Virus record (IMG/VR): IMGVR_UViG_3300021959_004274
Location: 1 to 64,000 of that record
Direction: 5' to 3' (one strand)
Length of the DNA stretch: 64,000 nucleotides
Source of the DNA: a virus
The notes under the pieces: generated by a model
Database searches by the model: none
Seen by the model: only the letters and a program-made list of their open reading frames with translations
What the model was told of the DNA's origin: nothing
Part shown: piece by piece, positions 39,899-47,844 of the stretch
Layout of the letters: the number at the start of each line of letters is the position of its first letter
Position numbering within the stretch: position 1 is the stretch's first letter
Program-made: the position numbers and the translations under genes

Positions 39899-39936
39899 AG
39901 TCAGTTAGAAAGTGTTAGGAGCGAAACTAACTGACT
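39899..39936 (-). ncRNA. 3'UTR stem-loop displaying an anti-SD sequence
   Basis: Minus-strand RNA: stem AGUCAGUUAG/CUAACUGACU with loop UUUCGCUCCUAACACUUU. GUUUCGCUCCUAA is complementary over 13 nt to UUAGGAGCGAAAC, the SD region of the gene at 41348-41659, and partly (9 nt) to the AAA+ gene leader. Lies between the AAA+ stop and its terminator, so it could be a cis/trans antisense regulator. Structure and match seen; function inferred. Confidence 0.4.
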
Positions 39937-39941
39937 AAAAA

Positions 39942-40754
39942 CTATGCCGCCCTGCGTTTCATACAAGTTACTTCTGCCATCTCACGCCAGTTGTTTTGTG
40001 ATACCTTGCGTAAGTCAGCAACTTTAAGGGCCATACGTAAACTTACTTCATTTAACTTCTCGCAGTTTTCTGTTAAGAAGTCTAAGATTTCTTCTTGCTG
40101 TATACCTGATAAATCATAATCTTTAAACAGAGCACCAGTACCAGCAATCTGTTTAATACGTAATAGTTTATCACGCATAGTGTCTAATGTCAAGTCTAAG
40201 TAGTGACATCTTGATTGAACTGCTTCTAAATGGTCTTGTAACTTTTTACTTTTAACATTGTTAAATTTAACGTTAGTGATAAAAATTGCTGAACCTTCAA
40301 AGTTAAATGTGTCAGGAACACCTTCGTTGCGTAGTTTGTATGAATCTGTGTTCCAGCATATCTTACGTGTCTTCTTACTATCAAGTGCGGCCTTAATAAT
40401 GTTCAATGATAATTCATCTTGTAACACTGAGTCGCAGTCGTCAAACACTAAAACATTATCTTTTTCTTTGTAGTTGAATAGTTTACAGTATAGACCAATA
40501 GCACTCATAGCACCTTTAACAACATCATATGGCTTTGGCCTAGATCCTAGTTCGCTGTATATTCCAGCTTTTTCTAACTGCTGTTCAACACCATATGATT
40601 TACCAACTCCTGGAGGGCCTACTACAATCATAGCTCTGATATCACCGTTGATGCAGGCTTTGGTCATTTCGTCTAGGATGTTGAATCTTTTGGAAATACG
40701 TTCGATGATTTGCTCATCTGTTTCTTTTGTAAATTTTATTGTCTTTGCTGACAT
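39942..40754 (-). CDS. AAA+ ATPase of the replication region
   Basis: 270 residues. Walker A V-V-G-P-P-G-V-G-K-S, Walker B V-L-V-F-D-D-C-D-S-V, sensor-1 A-I-F-I-T-N-V, arginine finger near Q-S-R-C. It is shorter than gp44-type clamp loaders and lacks their collar; its role is open (helicase or nuclease partner, or protein remodelling). Expressed from a sigma70 promoter with a leader shared with the gene at 41348-41659. Confidence 0.8.
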   Translation of the reverse strand: MSAKTIKFTKETDEQIIERISKRFNILDEMTKACINGDIRAMIVVGPPGVGKSYGVEQQLEKAGIYSELGSRPKPYDVVKGAMSAIGLYCKLFNYKEKDNVLVFDDCDSVLQDELSLNIIKAALDSKKTRKICWNTDSYKLRNEGVPDTFNFEGSAIFITNVKFNNVKSKKLQDHLEAVQSRCHYLDLTLDTMRDKLLRIKQIAGTGALFKDYDLSGIQQEEILDFLTENCEKLNEVSLRMALKVADLRKVSQNNWREMAEVTCMKRRAA

Positions 40755-40793
40755 ATTCGCTCCTTAATATGTTTACCTAACTTTAATAGTATA
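40755..40793 (-). repeat. Duplicated leader, copy 1 (before the AAA+ gene)
   Basis: 39 nt including the -10 box and the SD, identical at 34 of 39 positions to 41661-41699. The core TTAGGTAAACATATT-AGGAGCGAA is retained, suggesting a common translational or transcriptional control. Confidence 0.7.
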
Positions 40794-40816
40794 AGATCTT
40801 AGTAATTAATTGTCAA
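40788..40816 (-). promoter_or_regulatory. Sigma70 promoter, TTGACA-N17-TATACT
   Basis: TTGACA (40811-40816), TATACT (40788-40793), 17-nt spacer, for the AAA+ gene. The -35 box lies in the last codons of the small gene upstream. Confidence 0.75.
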
Positions 40817-40985
40817 CCGTTTTCATTACTTTTTCTTTAATTAGATCTAATATATCTTCTAGATCGTTAGCATCAATGCTGATACCCATTTGAGTTAACT
40901 GTTGATCTAACTTGGTAATATTATCTATGGACACTTCTTCAACTTGTGCCCATAGATTTTGATTTATATATTCTTCGTAACTCAT
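40806..40985 (-). CDS. 59-residue early protein
   Basis: 59 residues from the ATG at 40985, just after the previous stop (TAGTATG). Acidic and helical: M-S-Y-E-E-Y-I-N-Q-N-L-W-A-Q-V-E-E-V, D-A-N-D-L-E-D-I-L-D-L-I-K-E-K-V. A longer frame exists but reads through the upstream gene. Function unknown. Confidence 0.6.
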   Translation of the reverse strand: MSYEEYINQNLWAQVEEVSIDNITKLDQQLTQMGISIDANDLEDILDLIKEKVMKTVDN

Positions 40986-40986
40986 A

Positions 40987-41337
40987 CTACCACCATGAAT
41001 TGTAATAAACTTTTCTGCCACCAGCAAGTTCACCCCTGGCTTCTGCAATAAAAGCCAAGTCTTGATCTTTGTAGTATTCGTCTGCTGGACCGCCAAAGAA
41101 GAAGCCTTGTGTTTCTGGAAGATCACGCATTAGAACAGAGTTCTCTAACAACTCAAGATCGTCAAGTGTTAGTTCAACTTCAACACAATTAAAACTATCT
41201 TCTGTGTTGCCAGTTTTAGCTCTCCATAACTTTTCCATAAAGCCATGTAAGTTAGGATGCTTTCTCCAGTAACTAATTTCTCTAGATTTTTTACTAGTTG
41301 TTTTTGCTCGACTGTATGCTGTCATATCTAAACCCAT
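40987..41337 (-). CDS. Conserved phage protein of unknown function
   Basis: 116 residues from the ATG at 41337 with AAGGAG 6 nt upstream. M-G-L-D-M-T-A-Y, Y-W-R-K-H-P-N-L-H-G-F-M, L-P-E-T-Q-G-F-F-F-G, K-V-Y-Y-N-S-W-W. The Y-W-R-K-x-x-x-L-H and Y-Y-N-S-W-W motifs are shared by phages of many hosts; no function known to me. Confidence 0.75.
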   Translation of the reverse strand: MGLDMTAYSRAKTTSKKSREISYWRKHPNLHGFMEKLWRAKTGNTEDSFNCVEVELTLDDLELLENSVLMRDLPETQGFFFGGPADEYYKDQDLAFIAEARGELAGGRKVYYNSWW

Positions 41338-41347
41338 AACTGTCTCC

Positions 41348-41659
41348 TTATCTATATAAGTGGCCTGAACCACAATTATTTTCTAAGTAATCAATGTCTT
41401 TATACAAGTTAAATCTAACCCCTTTTGCTGGTGCATTCCAACCTGCTGGTTTGTAAACGTCGCCTGTTGTTTTTTCAATAAAAGCAACAACGCTACGTGA
41501 TTCAAGTTCGCCGTTATCTTCAACATAACCGTCAACTATTTTAATATACTTGCGACCTTCTTGTGCGGCAAATCCTCTTTTTACGTGAGTGAGTCCTTGA
41601 CTATCAAAGTCACGTTGTAAACCTGCTATGTATCTGTCAATTAATTTGTTTAAGTCCAC
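41348..41659 (-). CDS. Conserved phage protein, GTG start
   Basis: 103 residues from GTG at 41659, with AGGAG in the duplicated leader. Beta-hairpin rich: Y-I-K-I-V-D-G-Y-V-E-D-N-G, V-V-A-F-I-E-K-T-T-G-D-V-Y-K-P-A-G-W. The G-D-V-Y-K-P-A-x-W motif occurs in many phage early proteins. Its SD is the target of the candidate antisense stem-loop. Confidence 0.7.
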   Translation of the reverse strand: MDLNKLIDRYIAGLQRDFDSQGLTHVKRGFAAQEGRKYIKIVDGYVEDNGELESRSVVAFIEKTTGDVYKPAGWNAPAKGVRFNLYKDIDYLENNCGSGHLYR

Positions 41660-41660
41660 G

Positions 41661-41699
41661 TTTCGCTCCTAAATATGTTTACCTAACAATAATACTATA
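41661..41699 (-). repeat. Duplicated leader, copy 2
   Basis: 34 of 39 positions identical to 40755-40793, from the -10 box through the SD. Confidence 0.7.
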
Positions 41700-41722
41700 G
41701 CAAATTTGGATTTTTTGGTCAA
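41694..41722 (-). promoter_or_regulatory. Sigma70 promoter, TTGACC-N17-TATAGT
   Basis: TTGACC (41717-41722) and TATAGT (41694-41699), 17-nt spacer. The -35 box includes the stop of the 45-residue gene. Confidence 0.75.
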
Positions 41723-41856
41723 CCAAAATATAGGTGATATACTAGTGTACCCACAGTAAAATAAACGCCAACTATTGCACAGATAAGTCCGTGTTCTAAT
41801 GTATTAAATTTTTGTATTAAACGCTCGTATGCTACTTGGTCTGCTGTTTTCTTCAT
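41719..41856 (-). CDS. 45-residue single-pass membrane protein
   Basis: 45 codons, SD AAGGAG before the ATG at 41856. Soluble basic N-terminus, then a TM helix (LICAIVGVYFTVGTLVYHLYF). Transcribed from a perfect consensus sigma70 promoter. Early membrane peptide, function unknown. Confidence 0.65.
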   Translation of the reverse strand: MKKTADQVAYERLIQKFNTLEHGLICAIVGVYFTVGTLVYHLYFG

Positions 41857-41889
41857 AGGTTCTCCTTAATTTATTAGTTTATATCCATA

Positions 41890-41918
41890 ATTATAGACTA
41901 TTCTGTATTTTTTGTCAA
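41890..41918 (-). promoter_or_regulatory. Perfect consensus sigma70 promoter, TTGACA-N17-TATAAT
   Basis: TTGACA (41913-41918) and TATAAT (41890-41895), 17-nt spacer, upstream of the 45-residue gene. Confidence 0.85.
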
Positions 41919-41960
41919 GAGAAAAGACTATATATTGTGTGTTTAAGGGGTAATATTCAT

Positions 41961-41988
41961 AAAAAAAGCACTACATTTAGTAGTGCTT
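41961..41988 (-). terminator. Strong Rho-independent terminator
   Basis: Minus-strand stem AAGCACTAC/GTAGTGCTT with 5-nt loop and T7 tail, after the virion-like gene. Confidence 0.88.
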
Positions 41989-41997
41989 CTTCTATTT

Positions 41998-42013
41998 TAG
42001 CTCAGTGGTAGAG
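41998..42013 (+). other. tRNA D-arm-like fragment
   Basis: TAGCTCAGTGGTAGAG on the plus strand is the highly conserved U8-to-D-stem part of bacterial tRNAs, and the following T keeps the D-stem closed. No anticodon stem or T-loop (GGTTCGA) follows, so it is a remnant or chance match. It lies between the terminator and the stop of the virion-like gene. Confidence 0.4.
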
Positions 42014-42028
42014 TTTGTTACGGATAAA

Positions 42029-42691
42029 TTAAAAAGCTGGATCGTATGCCCAAGTTGGAATAGTTAAATTGGCTGTCATTGTTAATGTTTCGCCATTACC
42101 AACTATTGGCCACATACCTTCAGGTGTTACATCATATGCTTCACCGTTAAGTTGACCATTCGATAAAGTTTTATCTACTCGCATAAAGTGAGTTAAATCT
42201 TCACCTTCTTCTTCGTTAGCAACCATAATTACTGGTGCGTCTACTGTTGGTTGTGATGTACCTGCTAATAATTTATTATAAACTTCAGTACCTAATCTTG
42301 TTTCTCCAACAGTGTTAGCGATGTATGCTTGATCTTCTGCCGAAAATGGTACTGACCAGTCATCACCGTTTGCTTTTGCTTTGTCAAGAAAGTAACTTAA
42401 TGGAATAGTAACATTTGGATGTCCTACACCATTACATTCTAATTTACCTAATCCTAAATCAGCTGTATCATCTGTGCCTGTAACTGTAACTTCCCAGGAT
42501 GTATCGCCTGATACTGCTTCGTCTAACTCAAACGAAAATAATTCGTTTTCAGGTTTGTCGCCATCTGTGTGTGCGTCAGTATCTGCAGTTACCGCGCCAT
42601 TATAGACTTCGACTCCTCCTACTGTGACCACTACATTTAGTGATCCGGATGCGTCATGAGCACATCCATATTGTTTAAAAGTTCTTGCCAT
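42029..42691 (-). CDS. Virion-like beta-sandwich protein
   Basis: 220 residues. First half is beta-rich and acidic (S-L-N-V-V-V-T-V-G-G-V-E-V-Y-N-G, F-S-F-E-L-D-E-A-V-S-G-D-T-S-W-E-V-T-V-T-G), like carbohydrate-binding or Ig-type decoration domains. The second half includes D-A-P-V-I-M-V-A-N and W-A-Y-D-P-A-F. It has its own late promoter, SD (GGAG) and terminator. Probably a head or tail decoration protein. Confidence 0.65.
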   Translation of the reverse strand: MARTFKQYGCAHDASGSLNVVVTVGGVEVYNGAVTADTDAHTDGDKPENELFSFELDEAVSGDTSWEVTVTGTDDTADLGLGKLECNGVGHPNVTIPLSYFLDKAKANGDDWSVPFSAEDQAYIANTVGETRLGTEVYNKLLAGTSQPTVDAPVIMVANEEEGEDLTHFMRVDKTLSNGQLNGEAYDVTPEGMWPIVGNGETLTMTANLTIPTWAYDPAF

Positions 42692-42727
42692 TTTTTAATC
42701 TCCGTATTTAAGCATGCCTTGCTACGT

Positions 42728-43447
42728 TTATTTATCTTTCTGCCAGTATTCAATTAAATTATTGTTTATTTCGTGTGGTTTAGGATCTCCGTGAAATACT
42801 ACAATACTGGTATCAACATCTAACTTAATATCTATTTCGTCTTTGTGTGGATATCCTCTTGTTTTAACATCTATTCCTCCATGTAATACTTGCCAGCGAT
42901 ACGATTTTATTTTGTTTTCAGGTAGTTGTCTTTTAGTTTCAACTATTTCAGTATCAATATAATTCTGATCACCGTGATATTGAAACATTATTCGATCTGA
43001 ATTATCTTTAAATTTAGTCCAGACATGTTCATAGTTAGTAGTATCAAACACCATAACACTAGAATTAATGGCTCGTCTATGAGGTTTCCATATACATTTA
43101 AAGTCTCTAACAGCCCAGAAGTTTTGCATTGACAGTTTACTCATCCAGTCTAGGTTACCTGTAATAATAACATCAAGGTCCATATAGATAATAGGACCTG
43201 CGTACAGTTTAGGATTGAATAATTGTGTTTTGTACCACCAGGCCTTTTTTGGACCTTCGCTGTTCTGTGATGTTAGTGTGTGTTTTATATATTTGTTAGG
43301 AACATCACGTTCTTGTTCTGTCCAAACATGAAAGCGTATGGGATTAGAAACATTACGTTGAATACTGTCGTGCAGTATATCAACATAGTCCCAACTATAA
43401 TAATTGCCGTGTATTAAACAGCCAAAGTCTATTACTCTATCGCCCAT
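42728..43447 (-). CDS. GT-A type glycosyltransferase
   Basis: 239 residues. D-x-D motif in I-I-Y-M-D-L-D-V-I, donor-site F-H-V-W-T-E and acceptor-side H-G-D-Q-N-Y-I-D. The fold class is GT8-like. First downstream gene of a four-gene glycosyltransferase cluster probably active on surface glycan. It overlaps its upstream partner by 16 bp. Confidence 0.82.
   Translation of the reverse strand: MGDRVIDFGCLIHGNYYSWDYVDILHDSIQRNVSNPIRFHVWTEQERDVPNKYIKHTLTSQNSEGPKKAWWYKTQLFNPKLYAGPIIYMDLDVIITGNLDWMSKLSMQNFWAVRDFKCIWKPHRRAINSSVMVFDTTNYEHVWTKFKDNSDRIMFQYHGDQNYIDTEIVETKRQLPENKIKSYRWQVLHGGIDVKTRGYPHKDEIDIKLDVDTSIVVFHGDPKPHEINNNLIEYWQKDK
42729..42736 (-). promoter_or_regulatory. T4-like late promoter (GATAAATA) for the virion-like gene
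   Basis: GATAAATA 37 nt before the ATG at 42691, inside the last codons of the glycosyltransferase gene. Confidence 0.55.
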
Positions 43448-44283
43448 TGTAGTCTATTGTACCAAACACCATTTTTAATTTCATCCACTGTATATTCTGT
43501 ATGTGCTATTTCAACGTACCATTGTGTTCTATCTGGAATAACAGGATCGTCTAAGTCAGTGTACTTATTACTACATGGATAGGCTAGACTAGTTTCATCA
43601 ACAATAACTGGACAGCCCTGTATCAAACTTTGTACAGCAGGTCCTGCTGAATTATAGTTTACTGTTGCCCAATAGTTAAATTTAAGATCAAAGTCATCAT
43701 AGGTATCGGATAATTTTTGAGGTGTTTCAAATTGATAATCTAAAAACTCTGTTCTATCAAACACTGATCTAGGATGTGGCCTAATAACCATGGGTCTATC
43801 TGTGTGCTGTTCAATTGTTTGTATTTCTTCTTGTAACCAATGTTCTATACCGTGTAGTTCGCTTACTTGTTCACTTTTAGCGTGTTGTAGACAAATTAGT
43901 ATAGGTTCTTTAGCATAGTGTCTACGCTGTGGTGCTAGTTCCGGTAAGCCTAGTTTCTTTGGTCTATCCCAATCTAAATTAACAGTATGTCCGTAATGAC
44001 CTTGTGCTGTGATGTGGTTTACGGCTACTTTCCAGGTAAAGTTGCGTTGTAGGGCGCCTACTTCAAGGATTAGACATGGTTTATTAAGGTTTTTGAAGTG
44101 CTGATAAACATCATAGTTGCCACGCATACGACCTGCCCATAAGCAAGACCATATAACGGCTATGTCTGCATTTAAATCGTTTTCAACTATTCTGTAATGT
44201 TTCTTTGCACTCTCTAAGAATGCTTCTATGACCGGCTTTGAGTTTAAACTACAATAGTCCGGAAAATACGTAAGTGTTTTCAT
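43432..44283 (-). CDS. Glycosyltransferase-like protein (family shared with two neighbours)
   Basis: 283 residues from the ATG at 44283; the longer frame runs into the divergent gene. C-terminal half: D-R-P-M-V-I-R-P-H-P-R-S, T-V-N-Y-N-S-A-G-P-A-V-Q-S-L-I-Q-G-C-P-V-I-V-D, Y-P-C-S-N-K-Y-T-D-L, W-Y-V-E-I-A. The same ordered motifs occur in the 310- and 582-residue neighbours. Resembles capsule/sialyl-type GT-B enzymes; donor unknown. Confidence 0.75.
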   Translation of the reverse strand: MKTLTYFPDYCSLNSKPVIEAFLESAKKHYRIVENDLNADIAVIWSCLWAGRMRGNYDVYQHFKNLNKPCLILEVGALQRNFTWKVAVNHITAQGHYGHTVNLDWDRPKKLGLPELAPQRRHYAKEPILICLQHAKSEQVSELHGIEHWLQEEIQTIEQHTDRPMVIRPHPRSVFDRTEFLDYQFETPQKLSDTYDDFDLKFNYWATVNYNSAGPAVQSLIQGCPVIVDETSLAYPCSNKYTDLDDPVIPDRTQWYVEIAHTEYTVDEIKNGVWYNRLQWAIE

Positions 44284-44288
44284 ATGTG

Positions 44289-44296
44289 TGTAAATA
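44289..44296 (+). promoter_or_regulatory. Late-like element (TGTAAATA), 5 nt before an ATG
   Basis: TGTAAATA followed by CTTAT and ATG at 44302, plus strand, no SD. Two mismatches from the consensus but the 5-nt spacing is kept. Confidence 0.45.
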
Positions 44297-44301
44297 CTTA
44301 T

Positions 44302-45141
44302 ATGAGATATGCTGTCATCACTACATTTCACCCACCAGGATTAACACAATACGCACAAACAATGATTGACACGTTTGAGCAATATTGGCCAGACACGGTG
44401 GACTTATACTGCTATGCAGAAGACTGCAAACCCATAACTACTAAACCTAATGTACACATCTTTGATTTGCATCAACGTTGCCTTGATCTGGTTAACTTTA
44501 AGAATAAATTTAAAAATGTTCCGTGGGCTAATGGACTGCAGATGAAAGAGTCTGGCCTGCCATTTAAAGACAATAACTTTAAGTGGGATGCCGTTAGATT
44601 TAGTAATAAAGTATTTACCGTAATTGATGCTTGTACCACACTAGATTATGACTGGGTAATATGGTTAGATGCTGACTCAAAAACGTTTGCACCTGTAACT
44701 GAATCATTCTTAGCAGAAGTATGTCCTAGTAGCAATTTTGTTAGTTACCTAGGTCGTAGAGCCAAATATCATAGCGAATGTGGCTGGGTAGCATATAACA
44801 CAAAACATCGTGACTGTCAGGACTTTATGTCTTCTTGGAAAGACTTATATGTTAACGAAGGTATATTTAATTTAAAAGAGTTTCATGACAGTTATGTATT
44901 TGATGTACTACGTCAGCAATATCAGCAAACAAAAAATACAGAATTCTTTAACCTGTCGCCCGAGCTACAAGGCAAAGGTCCAGGGCATCCTTTTATTGCT
45001 AGTAAGTTAGGAACAGTAATGGATCATATGAAAGGCACCAGGCGTAAAGAGCTAGGACACAGTTTATCTGATGATGTTACTATAAAAAATCAAGGAATAA
45101 ATCAAAACGTTGATTACTGGAAATCAGTTATTAAGACTTAG
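44302..45141 (+). CDS. Glycosyltransferase (plus strand)
   Basis: 279 residues from the ATG at 44302. Opens M-R-Y-A-V-I-T-T-F and contains W-V-I-W-L-D-A-D-S (DxD) and G-W-V-A-Y-N, typical of GT-A enzymes. Y-H-S-E-C-G-W and P-E-L-Q-G-K-G-P-G-H-P are likely acceptor-site loops. Overlaps the convergent gene by 11 bp. Part of the surface-glycan cluster. Confidence 0.8.
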   Translation: MRYAVITTFHPPGLTQYAQTMIDTFEQYWPDTVDLYCYAEDCKPITTKPNVHIFDLHQRCLDLVNFKNKFKNVPWANGLQMKESGLPFKDNNFKWDAVRFSNKVFTVIDACTTLDYDWVIWLDADSKTFAPVTESFLAEVCPSSNFVSYLGRRAKYHSECGWVAYNTKHRDCQDFMSSWKDLYVNEGIFNLKEFHDSYVFDVLRQQYQQTKNTEFFNLSPELQGKGPGHPFIASKLGTVMDHMKGTRRKELGHSLSDDVTIKNQGINQNVDYWKSVIKT

Positions 45142-46063
45142 GTAATCTTTCTCTCATAAAATGCCAGGCACTGCCACGAGTAACTTCATCTGTAGACCAA
45201 TGGCATTGACTTAGTCTATGATAGAAATCATTTCTATCAAACAATTCAGGATTTTCTATGTTGTTAAGATCAGTATTACAAATAGGATAACACTGACTAC
45301 GTTTAGGAACAGGATCTGTAACAAATACAGGAACCCCAGACATTATACTTGCTACTCCAGGAGAACTGTTGTACGTTACAGTAGCATGAGTACGTTTTAG
45401 TTGTTCTGTTATGTTAATGTCTAAGGGACGTTGTTTTCTAATATTAGTCCAGGGAGATATATCAAGTTGATCTAGTGTAAGTAGGTCACCTGGGTGGCCT
45501 CTAACAATAATATCTCTCTGTGTTTTTGTTCTAATATGATTAATAGTTTGAGTTGCCCACTCAATGACATTAGCGCCATTCATTGACCAACCACCGTTGC
45601 GTTGTAGACATAACAATATTTCAGGACCAGTATGCCAATCAACATCTACAAATTTATAGTTTCTTTTAATTTTATTCCAGCGAGTTAGATCTCTGTCTTG
45701 ATCAAAATACCAAGCATCGTTGGCAAATATTCCATCTAATCCATACCGTTGATACTTGTTAATATCTGACATATCTAAAAATTGAAACAAATTGCTATCA
45801 ATAATTAAACTATGTTTACCATGCTGACGTTGATGATCTATTGCGTTTTTTCTAATCATTAAATGAGGTGCTTGTTTACTACCTTCATGAACATAACCCT
45901 GAATAACAGCAACATCACAATTAGGAATAACACGATTATCCTCAACTACAATAACCTGATCTCCAGCAAGTGCAACACCTTGAGCCCAACTATTTAAAAT
46001 CATTTTTTTAAATTCGTTTTTACTCAGTCGAGGTATGCCCGATAGATAAACTGCTACTCTCAC
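45131..46063 (-). CDS. Glycosyltransferase-like protein (second copy of shared domain)
   Basis: 310 residues. Motifs D-I-I-V-R-G-H-P-G-D, A-T-V-T-Y-N-S-S-P-G-V-A-S-I-M-S-G-V-P-V-F-V-T, C-Y-P-I-C-N-T-D-L, and W-S-T-D-E-V-T-R-G-S-A-W-H-F-M-R-E parallel the 283-residue neighbour. Likely a sugar transferase of GT-B type. Overlaps the upstream gene by 4 bp. Confidence 0.75.
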   Translation of the reverse strand: MRVAVYLSGIPRLSKNEFKKMILNSWAQGVALAGDQVIVVEDNRVIPNCDVAVIQGYVHEGSKQAPHLMIRKNAIDHQRQHGKHSLIIDSNLFQFLDMSDINKYQRYGLDGIFANDAWYFDQDRDLTRWNKIKRNYKFVDVDWHTGPEILLCLQRNGGWSMNGANVIEWATQTINHIRTKTQRDIIVRGHPGDLLTLDQLDISPWTNIRKQRPLDINITEQLKRTHATVTYNSSPGVASIMSGVPVFVTDPVPKRSQCYPICNTDLNNIENPELFDRNDFYHRLSQCHWSTDEVTRGSAWHFMRERLPKS

Positions 46064-47808
46064 TTACTATACCACTCCTGTAATAATCTCCAGGCTGTAC
46101 CGTCCTGAAGTTCACCTTGCGTAAATTGATGATAGGCAAGATTACAAAGTAGATAGTATACTTCATCTTCTGTTGGTATAACTGGTGTTTCTAATAAACT
46201 AAGATCGTTTGAACACAACGGCGAGGCCGCATTTTGTCCTAATACAAAAGCAGGCTTACCTTCCATTAAAGATTCAACAGCGGCTATTGAATTATAAGTT
46301 ACTGTACAATGTACGTCATCCAGGAGAGCTTTTTGTATGGTATCTTCAAGCACACGTTCCTTTCTTGTTTTCTTTAAACGTATCTCAATGGGCCTATCTG
46401 TATATTTTTCAATTTCTTTTATAGTTGTTTCCATCCAGACATCTAAATCTTCACCATAAAAGCTCATAGCTTTATCACTAGGAGGTACTACTAATATCTT
46501 ACTGCCTGATGTAAACTTTTTAGTATATCCGTTTGCTTTAGTAAAACGGTCACTGGGCACATCTCTTAACTCTCCGCAATACTGTAAACTATTTTTAGTT
46601 ACTCTATGCCATAGTTTTGATTTACCGTTGCCATAGTAGCCAGTATCAACAAAATAAAAGTCTCTATTCTTTTCTCGGCACCAATCAAAGATGTGTCGTT
46701 TGGTTATACCTCTAAACACAATAGGTCTAGTATCCTGATCAGCATGTCCTTCGTAAACTGTTTTCCAATCAGTCAAACTTCCGCCTGCGCCTGTAGTAAA
46801 AAAATCTACTACTTTGTCCCACTTATAACCTTTTTTAATCAATGATTCACTTAATTCTTCCATATCGCTTATTCCTAATACTGAATCTGTTTTGTGATGA
46901 TTTTTTAATCTATTAACAAAGTCTGCTAACTTAGGTGTATCATCATATACATGATGTACATCGTCTAATATTTTTTTAAGATCTGTAAAATACTTTTTAT
47001 ATTCTATAGAATATTGAAGTTGATCTACTCCAACTATTCTTTTTAAGTCTTGTTCTTGCTGTTGGTTATATTCGTCTAAATACTCTAACCAAAGATCACC
47101 ATACTGTACTTGACTCCAACTGCCTATGCCTGCTAGTTGATATTCTTTAGGTAAGGTATTGTCGTCAAACCAAGGACCGCCATCTGTATAATGTATGGCA
47201 CCAGGTTTACCCCAATCCTTTTCTTCATAATAACCTGACAACCAGTTCCAAGTTGGTTGTAAAAATCTTATATTAGATTCTTTTGTCCATTCAAATCTAT
47301 GTAAGTAACTTAGCGGTTGTTTATTAATATTATCTAAACTCAGTCTACGACAATCTCTATGCTCACAATTAAATACCATCATCGACGACCAATTCTTTTT
47401 AGGATACACAGACTGTGTTTTACCGTCCATTTTTAATTTTGTTTTTGGACTGTATCCATAATTTTCATGAGGAACTACAGAAACAGAATTGCCAAACTCA
47501 TCAATATTGTCGTAAACTTCTTTAATATCTTGTGTCCATAAAAAATCACAGTCACAAAATATTGCTTTACCTTGATAGTTCATTAAGTAAGGAACTAAAA
47601 ATCTTGTGTAAGTAAATTCTGTTGATGCTGTATGTTCACGCTTACGTGTTATTATCTTGTCACGTTCTAGCTCATCTAGTTTGAGGTAATGTATTTTAAC
47701 AGGAGCAGAAGCGTGTTTTAATATGCTGTAGGCACAAACATCTGCGGCTATGGGTTCACGTGAATCCCATCCTATAAAAACATTGATTACTGTATGAGGT
47801 ATTGACAT
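46060..47808 (-). CDS. Bifunctional glycosyltransferase: GT-A domain fused to GT-B-like domain
   Basis: 582 residues. Domain 1 (about 1-260): F-I-G-W-D-S-R-E-P, Y-T-R-F-L-V-P-Y-L, A-I-F-C-D-C-D-F-L-W (DxD) and H-Y-T-D-G-G-P-W, the GT8-like pattern. Domain 2 (about 300-582) ends with R-P-I-E-I-R, C-T-V-T-Y-N-S-I-A-A-V-E-S-L-M-E-G-K-P-A-F-V, P-L-C-S-N-D-L, G-T-A-W-R-L-L-Q-E, homologous to the two neighbours. Two successive sugar additions by one polypeptide are plausible. Confidence 0.78.
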   Translation of the reverse strand: MSIPHTVINVFIGWDSREPIAADVCAYSILKHASAPVKIHYLKLDELERDKIITRKREHTASTEFTYTRFLVPYLMNYQGKAIFCDCDFLWTQDIKEVYDNIDEFGNSVSVVPHENYGYSPKTKLKMDGKTQSVYPKKNWSSMMVFNCEHRDCRRLSLDNINKQPLSYLHRFEWTKESNIRFLQPTWNWLSGYYEEKDWGKPGAIHYTDGGPWFDDNTLPKEYQLAGIGSWSQVQYGDLWLEYLDEYNQQQEQDLKRIVGVDQLQYSIEYKKYFTDLKKILDDVHHVYDDTPKLADFVNRLKNHHKTDSVLGISDMEELSESLIKKGYKWDKVVDFFTTGAGGSLTDWKTVYEGHADQDTRPIVFRGITKRHIFDWCREKNRDFYFVDTGYYGNGKSKLWHRVTKNSLQYCGELRDVPSDRFTKANGYTKKFTSGSKILVVPPSDKAMSFYGEDLDVWMETTIKEIEKYTDRPIEIRLKKTRKERVLEDTIQKALLDDVHCTVTYNSIAAVESLMEGKPAFVLGQNAASPLCSNDLSLLETPVIPTEDEVYYLLCNLAYHQFTQGELQDGTAWRLLQEWYSK

Positions 47809-47836
47809 TAAACTTAATAATTAACTACTAAGTTTA

Positions 47837-47844
47837 TATTTATT
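47837..47844 (-). promoter_or_regulatory. Late-like element (AATAAATA)
   Basis: AATAAATA on the minus strand, 28 nt before the ATG at 47808. One mismatch from the consensus. Confidence 0.4.

Noticed and set aside
41998-42080. A complete tRNA gene on the plus strand
   Set aside because: No anticodon stem pairing and no T-loop; only the D-arm region matches.
44284-44331. Longer starts for the divergent glycosyltransferase genes
   Set aside because: Would overlap head-on. ATGs at 44283 and 44302 are the natural divergent pair, the latter with a late element 5 nt upstream.
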